Positions 34,873-47,047 of a stretch of DNA of 64,000 nucleotides are shown here, one piece after another. Source of the DNA: Actinomyces marmotae (lineage in GTDB: Bacteria; Actinomycetota; Actinomycetes; Actinomycetales; Actinomycetaceae); contig NZ_CP053642.1 of NCBI RefSeq assembly GCF_013177295.1, forward strand, positions 620,001-684,000, in the 5' to 3' direction. Positions within the stretch are counted from its first letter, which is position 1, and every line of letters begins with the position of its first letter. The notes under the pieces are model-generated. The model searched no databases and was not told where the DNA came from. It saw nothing but the letters and a program-made list of their open reading frames with translations. The position numbers and the translations under genes are program-made.

Positions 34873-36542
34873 GGCTGTCTCGTCTCCGTGGATGCGGTCA
34901 GTGCGTGGGAAAGGGCGCGGTGGGGCTCGGGGGCCGCCGCGCCGGAGGGGCGCGAGAAGGCGGGCGCCGTTGGGCCCGCGCTCGGCGAGGGCGCCGGGGG
35001 CGGTGCGCTCGGCGTCGCGGCGGGGGAGGCCGTGGCCGATGAGGGGGCCCAGGCGCGGGAGGACTCCTCGATCGTGATGTTCCCAGCGCCGACGCTCGCG
35101 TCGACCGTCAGGGCATCGGAGGGGGCCCCCTCGGGGGTCAGGACGGCGTCGATGCGTACGCCGTCGATGGACGTCGTCTCGCCGGGACCGTCATCGTCAG
35201 CGCCCCGCCTGGCGGAGGTGAGGCCGTGCCTGTCCTGGGCTCCCTCGATCTTCCATTTCTGCTCGGCGAGCGCGCTGACCTCGCCCGCGCCGACCCTGGC
35301 GCGGATCCTCACCGGTTGACCGCGATCCACGAGGATCCGCAGATGCCCGCTGCCGAGGGACGCGCGCGCCGTGGTGCCGCCATGCGCCTGGCCGAGGTCC
35401 CGCAGGTCGATGACGGCATCGCCGGCGCCGAAGGACCCCAGGTCGACGTCGCCGCTGGAGAGCCGCTCATCAGAGGGGATGATGGCGACGTCGTCGGCGA
35501 CGAGGCGGTCCAGGCCCGGGCTCGCGAGGGGGCTGATGGCGAGCATGGGCAGGGCGAGCAGGGCCGCCGGGATGCCCAGGGCGCTCAGCCAGCCCCCACG
35601 GCGTCCGATCAGCCCGGAGATGAGGACCCCCGCGCCCAGGAGAGCCGTCACCGTGCCGACGACGACGAGCGCATGGGAGTAGGAGAGCCTGTCCAGCATG
35701 TGATGGCGCTCGGCCAGCGCCACGCCCGCCAGGGCTAGGAGCAGCAGGCCGCCGACGACGGCGCTCAGCCTGCGCCCGGGGCCAGGGCGGCGCGGCGGGC
35801 GGGGGTGGGCGGGGCCGACGCCCCGCGGGCCGTGCGAGGGTCGCGGGTGGGGGTCGCCCGGGACGGGCCCCGACCAGGTGGGACCGTTCGCCGCCCCAGT
35901 GGCCGGAGCGCCCTGACCCGCGTCCCACGCGGGCCGGGGCTGCTCGGCCGGGGCCGACCATGCCCCGTCGGCCACCGGCCGAGCCGACTGCGGGGACCGG
36001 CCCGCGCGCTGTTGGCGCTGCGAGCTGATCAGCCAGATGAGCGCTCCGATGACGCCGACCGTCCACAGCAGGCGCCAGGTCATGCCCGCCCAGCCGGCGC
36101 CGAAGACCGCGCTCTCTCTCAGGCCCCAGTCGGGGCGGGCCGCCCCGGCGATGACGCAGACCACCGCGCCGAGGAAGCCCGCGCTCATATCACTGCTGAA
36201 CGCCTGCTGCAGGTGGATGCGCCCGTCGCGCTCCTCGGGGAGCAGGGCCCAGGCCAGGCCGTAGGCGAGCAGGCCGATCCCCATGACGAGGGAGAGGACG
36301 GCGACGACGCAGCGCACGAGGATGAGGTCGATGCCGAGGCGCTGGGCTAGGCCCCCGCACACGCCGCCGACGACGCGCTGCTCGGCGCGCACCACGCCGC
36401 TACGGCGCAGGGAGTCGAACAGGCCCGCCATGAAGGGGCGGTTGGGCTGGGTGGGCACGGCCCACGGGCCCATCGGTGGGCCGCCCGGCCCGCCGAGAGG
36501 ATCTGAGGAGGGGGGTCCCGTGGGAGAGGGGGTCGTGCTCAT
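34869..36542 (-). CDS. PspC-domain membrane protein with C-terminal toast-rack-like domain
   Basis: A 557-residue envelope-stress protein of the PspC/LiaF type. A Pro-rich N-terminus leads to a PspC domain (about residues 45-105, QRVVGGVCGGLAQRLGIDLI then GIGLLAYGLAWALLPEE), further helices near 115-165, a long Pro-rich linker, three or four helices (about 270-350), and an extracellular beta-rich domain (DVDLGSFGAGDAVIDLRDLG, LTVDASVGAGNITIEES), ending in a Pro/Ser-rich tail. The start at 36542 is chosen because the PspC domain follows soon after. It is divergent from a histidine kinase that also carries PspC, so the three form a LiaFSR-like set (inference). Confidence 0.85.
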   Translation of the reverse strand: MSTTPSPTGPPSSDPLGGPGGPPMGPWAVPTQPNRPFMAGLFDSLRRSGVVRAEQRVVGGVCGGLAQRLGIDLILVRCVVAVLSLVMGIGLLAYGLAWALLPEERDGRIHLQQAFSSDMSAGFLGAVVCVIAGAARPDWGLRESAVFGAGWAGMTWRLLWTVGVIGALIWLISSQRQQRAGRSPQSARPVADGAWSAPAEQPRPAWDAGQGAPATGAANGPTWSGPVPGDPHPRPSHGPRGVGPAHPRPPRRPGPGRRLSAVVGGLLLLALAGVALAERHHMLDRLSYSHALVVVGTVTALLGAGVLISGLIGRRGGWLSALGIPAALLALPMLAISPLASPGLDRLVADDVAIIPSDERLSSGDVDLGSFGAGDAVIDLRDLGQAHGGTTARASLGSGHLRILVDRGQPVRIRARVGAGEVSALAEQKWKIEGAQDRHGLTSARRGADDDGPGETTSIDGVRIDAVLTPEGAPSDALTVDASVGAGNITIEESSRAWAPSSATASPAATPSAPPPAPSPSAGPTAPAFSRPSGAAAPEPHRALSHALTASTETRQP

Positions 36543-36676
36543 GGCCCCATCCTGGCTCTTGCCGGCCCCGCGATCGATCGGGGGACACCCTGAGCGGCCC
36601 CTGAATTCTCCCAGGGCATCCCTGGTTCCCCCTCTCGGGAGCCCCCCTGCGCCCGCCCGCGTGCCACGATGGCGCT
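36543..36676. promoter_or_regulatory. Divergent promoter region of the PspC and kinase genes
   Basis: 134 bp between two divergent starts. No palindrome or clear -35/-10 pair was recognised, but it must hold both promoters. Confidence 0.4.
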
Positions 36677-38146
36677 GTGAGCACGACGAGCATCCCCGCC
36701 CCCGAGCCATGGGGGAGGCCTGGCGCCGGCCCCTTCCCGGAGGCGGGCGCCAGGCCGGGCTCCCATCACGATCCCCCGCCGGGCGCTCCGGCGCCGCAGT
36801 CCCCCCTCCGTCAGCGCCTGCCCCTGCGGAGGCCGGATCGCCGCTCCCCGCTCGCCCCCGACGGCGGCCGGCGCTCCGGGCGTTGGTTCGTCGGCGTCGC
36901 CGCGGGCGTCGGGGCCCACCTGGGGGCCGACCCTCTCCTCATCCGCCTCGTCTTCGTCCTGCTGAGCGCGCAGACGGGGGTCGGGCCCTTGCTATACGCG
37001 GCGCTGTGGATCTTCGTCCCCGCGGGCGACCCCTGGGGCGAGGCGGCCCGATCCGCGTCCGCCCTGCCCGTGGACCGCTCCCGCCTCGCTCCGCGCCAGG
37101 CGGCCGTGCCGGGTGGGGCCCCTGGCGATGAGCACTGGGCGGCGCGCGCCTGGCGCTCACTGCGCGGGGGCGCGAGCGGGGAGGGCAATCGGGCGCTCCA
37201 GGGCGCCGTCGTCCTCCTCGCCGCGGCGCTCCTGCTCGCGTCCTGGCGTGTCGAGCTGCTGCCGCGCACGGGCTCGCTCCTGCCGGCGCTCGTCATCGCC
37301 ATGGGCGCGGGCCTGGCGTGGTCCCAGCTCGACGCCGTCACCAGCCCCGGCGGGCCCCGCGACCGCTGGGCCCTCGCCCGCCTGGCCGCCGGGCTTGCCC
37401 TGGCCGCCACCGGCATCCTCATGTGGCTCGCCTCCGACATCCCCCCGCGCGCCATGCTCACGGCCGGCCTGACCGGCGGCGCCCTCGTCCTGGGCATCGC
37501 GACCATCCTCGCCCCCTTCTGGCTGCGCACGAGCCGGGATCTGGCCGCCACGAGGTCCGCCGAGGCCCGCGCCGCCGAGCGCGCGGACATCGCCGCCCAC
37601 CTCCATGACTCCGTCCTGCAGACCCTCACCCTCATCCGCAAGCGCGCCGGTGAGCCCGAGACGGTGGCGCGCCTGGCCCGCTCCCAGGAGCGCGAACTGC
37701 GGGCCTGGCTGTACACCGACCGCCCCGAGGCCGGCGCTTCCGTGGCCGATGCCTTCCGGGACCTCGCCGGGGAGATCGAGGACCTCCATGGGGTGCCCGT
37801 CGACGTCGTGTGCGTCGGGGATCGCGCCCCCGACCGCGACACCGAGGCCATCGTCGCCGCCAGCCGCGAGGCCCTGTCCAATGCCGTGCGCCACGGGGAG
37901 CCCCCCGTCTCCCTGTACGTGGAGGCCTCCGAGAGCCTCATCGAGGCCTTCATCCGGGACCACGGCCCCGGCTTCGACCCCGGGGCGGCCTCGCCCGATC
38001 GCCACGGCGTGCGCGAGTCCATCATCGGCAGGATGGAGCGATATGGTGGGACCGCGCGGATTCGCCGCCTCGACAAAGGCACCGAGGTCCGGCTCGCGCT
38101 CCCCACCCATGCGACCTCCCGCGCGAACCAGGAGAGCCCGTCATGA
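36677..38146 (+). CDS. PspC-histidine kinase fusion, NarL/LiaS-type sensor
   Basis: A 489-residue sensor kinase starting at GTG 36677. After a disordered N-terminus, a PspC domain (about residues 65-118, GRWFVGVAAGVGAHLGADPL) contains the first helices; four more helices span about 178-285. The cytoplasmic part has the HisKA_3 phosphoacceptor His310 in AAHLHDSVLQTLTLI, and an HATPase_c domain with EALSNAVRHGEP (N box) and IRDHGPGFDPG (G1 box). Its stop overlaps the response regulator start (ATGA). The fused PspC suggests it senses membrane stress. Confidence 0.9.
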   Translation: MSTTSIPAPEPWGRPGAGPFPEAGARPGSHHDPPPGAPAPQSPLRQRLPLRRPDRRSPLAPDGGRRSGRWFVGVAAGVGAHLGADPLLIRLVFVLLSAQTGVGPLLYAALWIFVPAGDPWGEAARSASALPVDRSRLAPRQAAVPGGAPGDEHWAARAWRSLRGGASGEGNRALQGAVVLLAAALLLASWRVELLPRTGSLLPALVIAMGAGLAWSQLDAVTSPGGPRDRWALARLAAGLALAATGILMWLASDIPPRAMLTAGLTGGALVLGIATILAPFWLRTSRDLAATRSAEARAAERADIAAHLHDSVLQTLTLIRKRAGEPETVARLARSQERELRAWLYTDRPEAGASVADAFRDLAGEIEDLHGVPVDVVCVGDRAPDRDTEAIVAASREALSNAVRHGEPPVSLYVEASESLIEAFIRDHGPGFDPGAASPDRHGVRESIIGRMERYGGTARIRRLDKGTEVRLALPTHATSRANQESPS

Positions 38147-38871
38147 CCCAAGCCCAGCCGCCCGGAGCCGGGCCCCGATCCGACTCCTCCGCCTCCCCCG
38201 CGCAGCCGGCGGCCCCGCGCCTGAGGGTCCTCGTCGTCGACGACCACGCCCTGGTGCGCTCCGGGGTGCGCTCCGAGCTCGCCGCCCACGCCCCGGACAT
38301 CGAGGTCATCGCCGAGGCCGACGATGTCGAGGGCGCCATCGCCGCCGTGCGCGCCCTGGCCCCCGACGTGGCGCTCCTGGACGTCCACCTGCCCGGCGGC
38401 AACGGCGGGGGAGGCGCGGAGGTCGCCGCCAGCTGCGCGGACGCCGAGGGGACCCGCTTCCTGGCGCTGTCCGTCTCCGACGCCGCCGAGGACGTCGTCG
38501 CCGTCATCCGGGCGGGCGCGCGCGGCTACGTCACCAAGGCGATCTCCACGCCCGACCTGGCCATGGCGATCAGGCGCGTGGCCGCCGGGGACGCCGCCTT
38601 CTCCCCGCGCCTGGCCGGGTTCGTCCTCGACGCCTTCGGCGCGCAGGCCGGGGAAGTGGCCATGGCCGACTCCGAGTTCGACCGCCTCTCCGCGCGCGAG
38701 CGCGAGGTCATGCGCCTCATCGCCCGCGGCTACACCTACAAGGAGTGCGCCGGCGAGCTGTTCATCTCCGTCAAGACCGTCGAGACCCACGTCTCCGCCG
38801 TCCTGCGCAAGCTCCAGCTGTCCAACCGCAACGAGCTCACCCGCTGGGCCGCCGCCCACCGGATTGTCTGA
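38143..38871 (+). CDS. NarL/LuxR-family response regulator
   Basis: A 242-residue response regulator, partner of the preceding kinase. The receiver domain has VLVVDDHALVRSGVRSEL and the phosphoacceptor Asp80 in DVALLDVHLPGG; a Gly-rich NGGGG loop follows. The LuxR HTH is at about residues 180-238 (LSAREREVMRLIARGYTYKE, SVKTVETHVSAVLRKL). It overlaps the kinase gene by 4 bp. Confidence 0.93.
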   Translation: MTQAQPPGAGPRSDSSASPAQPAAPRLRVLVVDDHALVRSGVRSELAAHAPDIEVIAEADDVEGAIAAVRALAPDVALLDVHLPGGNGGGGAEVAASCADAEGTRFLALSVSDAAEDVVAVIRAGARGYVTKAISTPDLAMAIRRVAAGDAAFSPRLAGFVLDAFGAQAGEVAMADSEFDRLSAREREVMRLIARGYTYKECAGELFISVKTVETHVSAVLRKLQLSNRNELTRWAAAHRIV

Positions 38872-38887
38872 GAGGACCCCGAGCCCC

Positions 38888-40114
38888 ATGCCCCATCCCT
38901 GGCGCGCCGGCCGGGTCGAGCGCCTGGCCGTCCTGACCGCCCCGCGCGGCGCTGACGGCGCCCCCGCCGGATCCTTGCGCGTCCCGGCGCTCCTCGCCCT
39001 CCCGGGCGGCGATCTGCTCCTCGTCCACGACCTGCGCCCGCGCCCCGACGGCGACGCCTGGCGATCCCAGGGCGGAGCCCTCCCGGACGACCTGCCCAAC
39101 CCCAACCGCCTGTGCCTGCGCCGCTCCGGCGATGGCGGCGCCACCTGGGACGAGCCGGTCCCGCTGGACCCCGACCCGGCGGTCCTGCCCGGGATCACGG
39201 GGATCTCGGACCCCTCCCTCATCGCCGCCCCTGACGGCGCCCTCCACCTCCTGGCCGCGGCCAGCTCGGGGGTGGGCCTTTTCGGCGCCCGCCCTCCCCG
39301 GCTCCCCTGGAGCCGCGGCGAACTCCCCGAGCCCGGCACCATGCGCCTCCTGCACGCCGTCTCCTCAGACGAGGCCGCCACCTGGCATTGGCGCGACGCC
39401 ACCGACGCGGCCCTGCCCAGCGCGCGGTGGCCCGACGGCGCCGTCCTCTTCCCGGTCTCGGGACACGGCATCGCCACCTCGACCGGACTCGTCCAGCCCG
39501 TGGTCGTGGCCCTCGCCCCCCGCGAGGACGGCTCGCGGCCCCTGTGCTCGGCCTGCCTGCTGTCCGACGACGGCGCCGCCTGGCGCCTCGGCGCCCCCGT
39601 CCCGCTGGGCGATGGCGCCGCCGCGAGCCTGGCCGGGGGCGCCGCCACGAGCGGCACCGACGAGCACGCCATCGCCCCCGTGAGCCCGGCCGGGGACCTG
39701 CTCGTCATGAGCGCGCGCGACGCCGCCTATGGAGGCACCCGCCTGGAGTCCACGAGCGTCGACGGGGGCATGACGTGGACTCGCCCCGAGGCGGTCCGCG
39801 CCCTGAGCGACCCCGGCTGCAACGCGGGCATGGCGGGCCTGCCCGACGGCTCGCTCCTCCTGTCCCACTCCTCGGATCCCGCCGCCCGGCGCGCCGGCCG
39901 CCTCTCCGCGCGGGGGGTCGACGGCCAGTGGCGCGCACTAGCGGGGCTGACCGGTCCTGACGAGCCCTTCGGCTACTCCGACCTCGTGATCCTGCCCGGT
40001 CCCCAGGGGGTTCCCGGTGAGCCGGGCCCGGCGCGCGCCGTCGTCGCCGCCGAGGAACCCGGTGCCGACGAGGGGGCGACGCGCCTGGTGATCCTCGCCA
40101 TCGACTTGCGATGA
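38888..40114 (+). CDS. Sialidase-family (BNR/Asp-box) protein
   Basis: A 408-residue beta-propeller protein. Asp-box motifs are visible at SGDGGATWDEP, SSDEAATWHW, SDDGAAWRLG and SVDGGMTWTRP; SLRVPALLALPGGDLLLVHD matches the N-terminal (F/Y)RIP arginine region, and further Arg and Glu residues fit an exo-alpha-sialidase. There is no signal peptide from the ATG at 38888, so the enzyme appears cytoplasmic, unlike the large secreted Actinomyces sialidases. It follows the response regulator by 16 bp. Activity on sialic acid is likely but other glycosides are possible. Confidence 0.8.
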   Translation: MPHPWRAGRVERLAVLTAPRGADGAPAGSLRVPALLALPGGDLLLVHDLRPRPDGDAWRSQGGALPDDLPNPNRLCLRRSGDGGATWDEPVPLDPDPAVLPGITGISDPSLIAAPDGALHLLAAASSGVGLFGARPPRLPWSRGELPEPGTMRLLHAVSSDEAATWHWRDATDAALPSARWPDGAVLFPVSGHGIATSTGLVQPVVVALAPREDGSRPLCSACLLSDDGAAWRLGAPVPLGDGAAASLAGGAATSGTDEHAIAPVSPAGDLLVMSARDAAYGGTRLESTSVDGGMTWTRPEAVRALSDPGCNAGMAGLPDGSLLLSHSSDPAARRAGRLSARGVDGQWRALAGLTGPDEPFGYSDLVILPGPQGVPGEPGPARAVVAAEEPGADEGATRLVILAIDLR

Positions 40115-40178
40115 CCGCCCCGTGACAAGCCGGGAGCAGCGCCTGGGCCGTGACGCGATCCGTGCGAGGATACGGGGC

Positions 40179-40961
40179 GTGACCCAGACGAGCTCCCCCA
40201 TGGGCGCCGCCGCCCCCGAGCGCGACGGCGACGGCGGTGACCACGGCGAGAGCGCCGGCGTCATCGCCGCCGCCGCGGAGCGCGCCCGAGCCGGAGGCCT
40301 GGTCATCACCCCGACCGACACGGTCTACGGCATCGGAACCACCGCCGCCGACGCGGCCGCCGTCGCGCGCCTCCTGGACGCCAAGGGGCGCGGCCGCCAG
40401 ATGCCCCCGCCCGTCCTCGTGGCGGGGCGGGACCAGCTCGACGGCGTCGTCGCCGATCCCCCCGACGCGGCCCTCGCCCTCATGGACACCCTCTGGCCCG
40501 GCGCCCTGACCCTCGTTCTGGACGCCGCGCCCGCGCTGGCATGGGACCTGGGGGACACCGGCGGGACCATCGCCGTGCGCATGCCCGACCACCCCCTGGC
40601 CCTCGCCCTCCTGCGCGCCGCCGGCCCCATGGCCGTCACCAGCGCGAACCGCACGGGGGAGCCGCCGGCCACCGATGCCGCCAGCGCGAGGCGGGCTTTC
40701 CCCGGCCGCGTCACCGACGCCCCCGGCGCGCTCGCGGCCGAGGGCGGCCGGCCCAGCATCCTGCTCATCGACGGCGGGCCCACGCCCGGCCCCGTCCCCT
40801 CGACCATCGTCTCCCTGGCCGGTGACGACGCCATCAGGCCCCGCGTCCTGCGCGAGGGCCTCATCCCGGCCCACCGGATCGAGGAGGCCCTCAAGCCCCT
40901 GCTCGCCCCCCTGGCGGGCCCGAGCGCGGCGCCCGGGCCGGCGGAGGAGGGCCGCGCGTGA
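40179..40961 (+). CDS. L-threonylcarbamoyladenylate synthase (Sua5/YrdC/YwlC family)
   Basis: Makes threonylcarbamoyl-AMP for the t6A37 modification of ANN-reading tRNAs. YrdC-domain motifs are present: GGLVITPTDTVYGIGTTAAD, KGRGRQMPPPVLV, LWPGALTLVLDA, IAVRMPDHPLALALL and AVTSANRTGEPPATDA. The GTG at 40179 is preferred (GAGGA 9 nt upstream); GTG at 40122 and ATG at 40200 are alternatives. Its stop overlaps the next gene (GTGA). The position before wecA and the ATP synthase genes is the usual actinobacterial order. Confidence 0.9.
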   Translation: MTQTSSPMGAAAPERDGDGGDHGESAGVIAAAAERARAGGLVITPTDTVYGIGTTAADAAAVARLLDAKGRGRQMPPPVLVAGRDQLDGVVADPPDAALALMDTLWPGALTLVLDAAPALAWDLGDTGGTIAVRMPDHPLALALLRAAGPMAVTSANRTGEPPATDAASARRAFPGRVTDAPGALAAEGGRPSILLIDGGPTPGPVPSTIVSLAGDDAIRPRVLREGLIPAHRIEEALKPLLAPLAGPSAAPGPAEEGRA

Positions 40962-42184
40962 GGGTCTACCTGCTCATCCTGCTCATCGCCGCCGCGGCCA
41001 CCTACATGTCCGTGCCGATCGTGCGGCACATCGCCCTCGTCTCCCACGCGCTCACCCCCGTGCGGGAGCGGGACGTCCACACCGCGCCGATCCCCCGGCT
41101 CGGCGGCGTCGCCATGTTCGTCGGCCTGGCCACCGCCATTGCCGTGGCCTCGCGCATCCCCTACCTCGCCAGCACGATCGACGCCAGCGCCTGGGCGGTG
41201 GTCATCGGGGCGGGACTCGTGTGCCTCCTGGGCGTCGTCGACGACCTGTGGGAGCTCGACTGGATGACGAAGCTCGCCGGCCAGATCCTCGCCGCCGGCG
41301 TCATGGCCTCCCAAGGGGTCCAGCTCATCACCTTCCCCGTGGGGGGCCTGACCATCGGCTCCTCCCGGCTCTCCCTGGCCGCCACCGTGGTGGTCATCAT
41401 CGTGGTCATCAACGCCGTCAACTTCGTCGACGGGCTCGACGGGCTGGCCGCGGGGATCATCGGGATCGGCGCCACGGCCTTCTTCATCTACGTCTACATC
41501 CTCACCAGGGCCACCAGCCCCCAGGCCTACGCCTCGCTGGCCGCCACCGTCATGGCCGCCCTCATCGGCGTGTGCCTGGGCTTCCTTCCCCACAACTTCA
41601 ACCCCGCCACGATCTTCATGGGCGACTCCGGCTCCATGCAGCTCGGGCTCGTCTCCGCGGTGGGCACGATCATCGTCACCGGGCAGATCGACCCGGGCAC
41701 GATCACCGGCTCCTCGGCCGTGCCCGTGTTCCTGCCCCTCATCCTGCCCGTCGCGATCCTCCTGATCCCCCTGACCGACATGCTCATGGCCGTCACCCGC
41801 CGGACCCTGGCGGGCAGGAGCCCCTTCCACCCCGACAAACTCCACCTGCACCACCGGCTCCTCGCGGGCGGGCACTCGCACCGCCGGGCCGTCCTGACCA
41901 TGTACCTGTGGGCCGCCATCGGATCCTTCTCCGTCGTGGCGCTGGCGATCCTGCCCTGGCGGCGAGTGGCCTGCGGCGCCCTCATCGCCGTCCTCATCGC
42001 GCTGGCCCTGACCACCGACATCCTCCCCGGCGTCGGCCCCGGGGCCAGGAAGCGCGCCCGCCACCAGGCCTCTCAGGCCTTCCGAGCCGCGGCGCCCCGC
42101 AGATCCCGCCCCCATGCGGCCCCCGGACCCGCCGCGGAGGCCCAGGCCCCCGACGCCGTCCCCGCGCCAGGGGAGCGACCGTGA
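40958..42184 (+). CDS. Polyprenyl-phosphate N-acetylhexosamine-1-phosphate transferase (WecA/TagO family)
   Basis: Membrane enzyme that starts cell-wall polymer linkage-unit synthesis by transferring GlcNAc-1-P or a similar sugar phosphate to polyprenyl phosphate. 408 residues with about 11 helices. Conserved cytosolic loops: RDVHTAPIPRLGGVAMF, VVDDLWELDWMTKLAGQ (DD motif), NAVNFVDGLDGLAAG, NPATIFMGDSGSMQLG and PFHPDKLHLHHRLL. Starts at GTG 40958 overlapping tsaC; the C-terminal 50 residues are basic and Ala/Pro-rich. The stop overlaps the AtpI-like gene (GTGA). Confidence 0.92.
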   Translation: MRVYLLILLIAAAATYMSVPIVRHIALVSHALTPVRERDVHTAPIPRLGGVAMFVGLATAIAVASRIPYLASTIDASAWAVVIGAGLVCLLGVVDDLWELDWMTKLAGQILAAGVMASQGVQLITFPVGGLTIGSSRLSLAATVVVIIVVINAVNFVDGLDGLAAGIIGIGATAFFIYVYILTRATSPQAYASLAATVMAALIGVCLGFLPHNFNPATIFMGDSGSMQLGLVSAVGTIIVTGQIDPGTITGSSAVPVFLPLILPVAILLIPLTDMLMAVTRRTLAGRSPFHPDKLHLHHRLLAGGHSHRRAVLTMYLWAAIGSFSVVALAILPWRRVACGALIAVLIALALTTDILPGVGPGARKRARHQASQAFRAAAPRRSRPHAAPGPAAEAQAPDAVPAPGERP

Positions 42185-42660
42185 GCGCGCCCGACGCAGT
42201 GGGGCGCCCCACCGCCCGGACCGCCGAGACGGCCTTCCGCGCTGCCGGGCGGCGGGTCGCCGTCATCGGCACCGCGCTGGCCGCCGCCTGCCTCGCCGCC
42301 GGGGCGGCCAGTGGTGGCCGGGCCCTGGCCGGCGCGGCCTGGGGCGCTGGCGCGGGCCTGGTCTTGACCGTCATCACCGCCGTCGCCCTGCTCGTGCCGT
42401 GGCAGCGCTTCCCCCTCATGGCCCCGGCCGGAGTCATGCTCTCCTTCGCGGCCAAGATCGCCGTCATGGTGGCGGTGGTCCTGCTGGCCGGGCCCCACCG
42501 GGCGGGTTTCTCCCGCCCGTGGTTCCTCGCCTCCCTGGCGCTCATCCTCATCGTGGTGACCATCGTGGAGGTCGTGGCCCTGGCGAGAGGGCGGGCCCTG
42601 ACCGTCGAGAGCCAGGGGGAGGCCGGACCCGCGCCGCCGCGCCCCGCCAATGCGAGATGA
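42181..42660 (+). CDS. AtpI-like membrane protein
   Basis: A 159-residue protein with four predicted helices (about 28-48, 52-76, 82-106 and 115-135). Its place directly before atpB and overlap with wecA match the small AtpI-type proteins that precede ATP synthase operons and assist c-ring assembly or Mg uptake; sequence identity to AtpI is not obvious. Starts at GTG 42181. Confidence 0.75.
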   Translation: MSAPDAVGRPTARTAETAFRAAGRRVAVIGTALAAACLAAGAASGGRALAGAAWGAGAGLVLTVITAVALLVPWQRFPLMAPAGVMLSFAAKIAVMVAVVLLAGPHRAGFSRPWFLASLALILIVVTIVEVVALARGRALTVESQGEAGPAPPRPANAR

Positions 42661-42789
42661 CAGTCGTCGCGCCGGGCAACGTGGAGTAGTGTTGTGGTGC
42701 GATGCCAGTGCTCGCCGCCCCGGGCGGACGGCACCGGCGTTTTCGCCCTGATCGATCGCACCGGACAGCCTTGAGGAGGCCATGTGCCA

Positions 42790-45345
<2,556 letters not shown>

Positions 45346-45412
45346 GCCCCGCCTCCCACCACCGGGCGCAGGCCGCCCCCACCGACTCAATGCTTCGCAA
45401 AGGAGACCAAAG

Positions 45413-47044
45413 ATGGCAGAGCTGACCATCAAGGCCGAGGAGATCCGCTCGGCGCTCAGTGATTTCGCGCGGGCCTACAAGCCCGCGGAGGTCGCCGCCG
45501 AGGAGGTCGGACACGTCATCTTCGCCGCCGACGGCATCGCCCACGTCGAGGGCCTGCCCGGCGTCATGGCCAACGAGCTGCTCACCTTCGAGGACGGCAC
45601 CGCCGGACTGGCCATGAACCTCGACGAGCGCCAGATCGGCGTCGTCGTCCTGGGCGACTTCGCCGGCGTCGACGAGGGCCAGACCGTGCGCCGCACCGGC
45701 GAGGTCCTGTCCGTCCCCGTGGGCGACGCCTTCCTGGGCCGCGTCGTCGACCCGCTGGGCCGGCCCATCGACGGCCTGGGCGAGATCGCCTCCGAGGGGC
45801 GCCGCGCCCTGGAGCTCCAGGCCCCCGGCGTCATGGCCCGCAAGTCCGTTCACGAGCCGCTCCAGACGGGGCTGAAGGCCATCGACTCGATGATCCCCAT
45901 CGGCCGCGGCCAGCGCCAGCTCATCATCGGCGACCGCAAGACCGGCAAGACCGCCATCGCCCTGGACACCATCCTCAACCAGAAGGACGCCTGGGAGACC
46001 GGCGACCCCGCCAAGCAGGTCCGCTGCATCTACGTAGCCACCGGGCAGAAGGGCTCGACCATCGCCGCCGTGCGCGCGGCCCTGGAGGAGCGCGGCGCGC
46101 TGGAGTACACGACCATCGTCGCCTCCCCGGCATCCGACCCCGCCGGCTTCAAGTACCTCTCCCCGTACACCGGCTCGGCCATCGGCCAGCACTGGATGTA
46201 CGCCGGCAAGCACGTCCTCATCGTCTTCGACGACCTGTCCAAGCAGGCCGAGGCCTACCGCGCGGTCTCCCTCCTCCTGCGCCGCCCGCCGGGCCGCGAG
46301 GCCTACCCCGGCGACGTCTTCTACCTGCACTCGCGCCTGCTCGAGCGCTGCGCGAAGCTCTCCGACGACCTGGGCGCCGGCTCCATGACCGGCCTGCCGG
46401 TCATCGAGACCAAGGCCAACGACGTCTCGGCCTACATCCCCACCAACGTCATCTCCATTACCGACGGTCAGATCTTCCTTCAGTCCGACCTGTTCAACTC
46501 CGATCAGCGCCCCGCCGTCGACGTCGGGATCTCGGTGTCCCGAGTCGGCGGAGCGGCCCAGATCAAGGCGATGAAGAAGGTCGCCGGGACCCTCAAGATC
46601 ACGCTGGCGCAGTACCGCTCCATGCAGGCCTTCGCCATGTTCGCCTCCGACCTGGACGCCACCACCCGCGCCCAGTTGACCCGCGGCGAGCGCCTCATGG
46701 AGTTGCTCAAGCAGCCCCAGTTCACCCCCTACCCCGTTGAGGAGCAGGTGGTGAGCGTGTGGACAGGCACCAACGGGTACCTCGACGACCTCGAGGTGGC
46801 CGATGTCCTGCCCTTCGAGGCGGCCCTCCTGGACCACCTGCGCCGCAACTCCACCGTCCTGGCGGCCATCCGAGACACCGGGCAGCTCTCCGAGGAGACC
46901 GAGGCCGCGCTGCGCGCCGCCGTCGAGTCCTTCCGCACCACCTACCTCTCCGGCGGGCGGATGCTCTCCGGCGAGGTCGCCGACGCCGAGGACGAGGTCG
47001 TCGCCGAGCGCACGAGCGAGCAGATCGTGCTCAAGAGGGGCTGA
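45413..47044 (+). CDS. atpA: ATP synthase F1 subunit alpha
   Basis: A 543-residue regulatory nucleotide-binding subunit. Walker [20 protein letters not shown] lies near residue 170, Walker B in [18 protein letters not shown], and the subunit signature in [20 protein letters not shown]. The C-terminal extension past residue 510 is characteristic of actinobacterial alpha. AAAGGAGACC precedes the ATG. Confidence 0.97.
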   Translation: MAELTIKAEEIRSALSDFARAYKPAEVAAEEVGHVIFAADGIAHVEGLPGVMANELLTFEDGTAGLAMNLDERQIGVVVLGDFAGVDEGQTVRRTGEVLSVPVGDAFLGRVVDPLGRPIDGLGEIASEGRRALELQAPGVMARKSVHEPLQTGLKAIDSMIPIGRGQRQLIIGDRKTGKTAIALDTILNQKDAWETGDPAKQVRCIYVATGQKGSTIAAVRAALEERGALEYTTIVASPASDPAGFKYLSPYTGSAIGQHWMYAGKHVLIVFDDLSKQAEAYRAVSLLLRRPPGREAYPGDVFYLHSRLLERCAKLSDDLGAGSMTGLPVIETKANDVSAYIPTNVISITDGQIFLQSDLFNSDQRPAVDVGISVSRVGGAAQIKAMKKVAGTLKITLAQYRSMQAFAMFASDLDATTRAQLTRGERLMELLKQPQFTPYPVEEQVVSVWTGTNGYLDDLEVADVLPFEAALLDHLRRNSTVLAAIRDTGQLSEETEAALRAAVESFRTTYLSGGRMLSGEVADAEDEVVAERTSEQIVLKRG

Positions 47045-47047
47045 CCC

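Noticed and set aside
36811-39708. A 965-codon open frame on the minus strand
   Set aside because: It lies antisense to the kinase, response regulator and sialidase genes and encodes Arg/Ser/Pro-rich low-complexity sequence, a common shadow effect in high-GC DNA.
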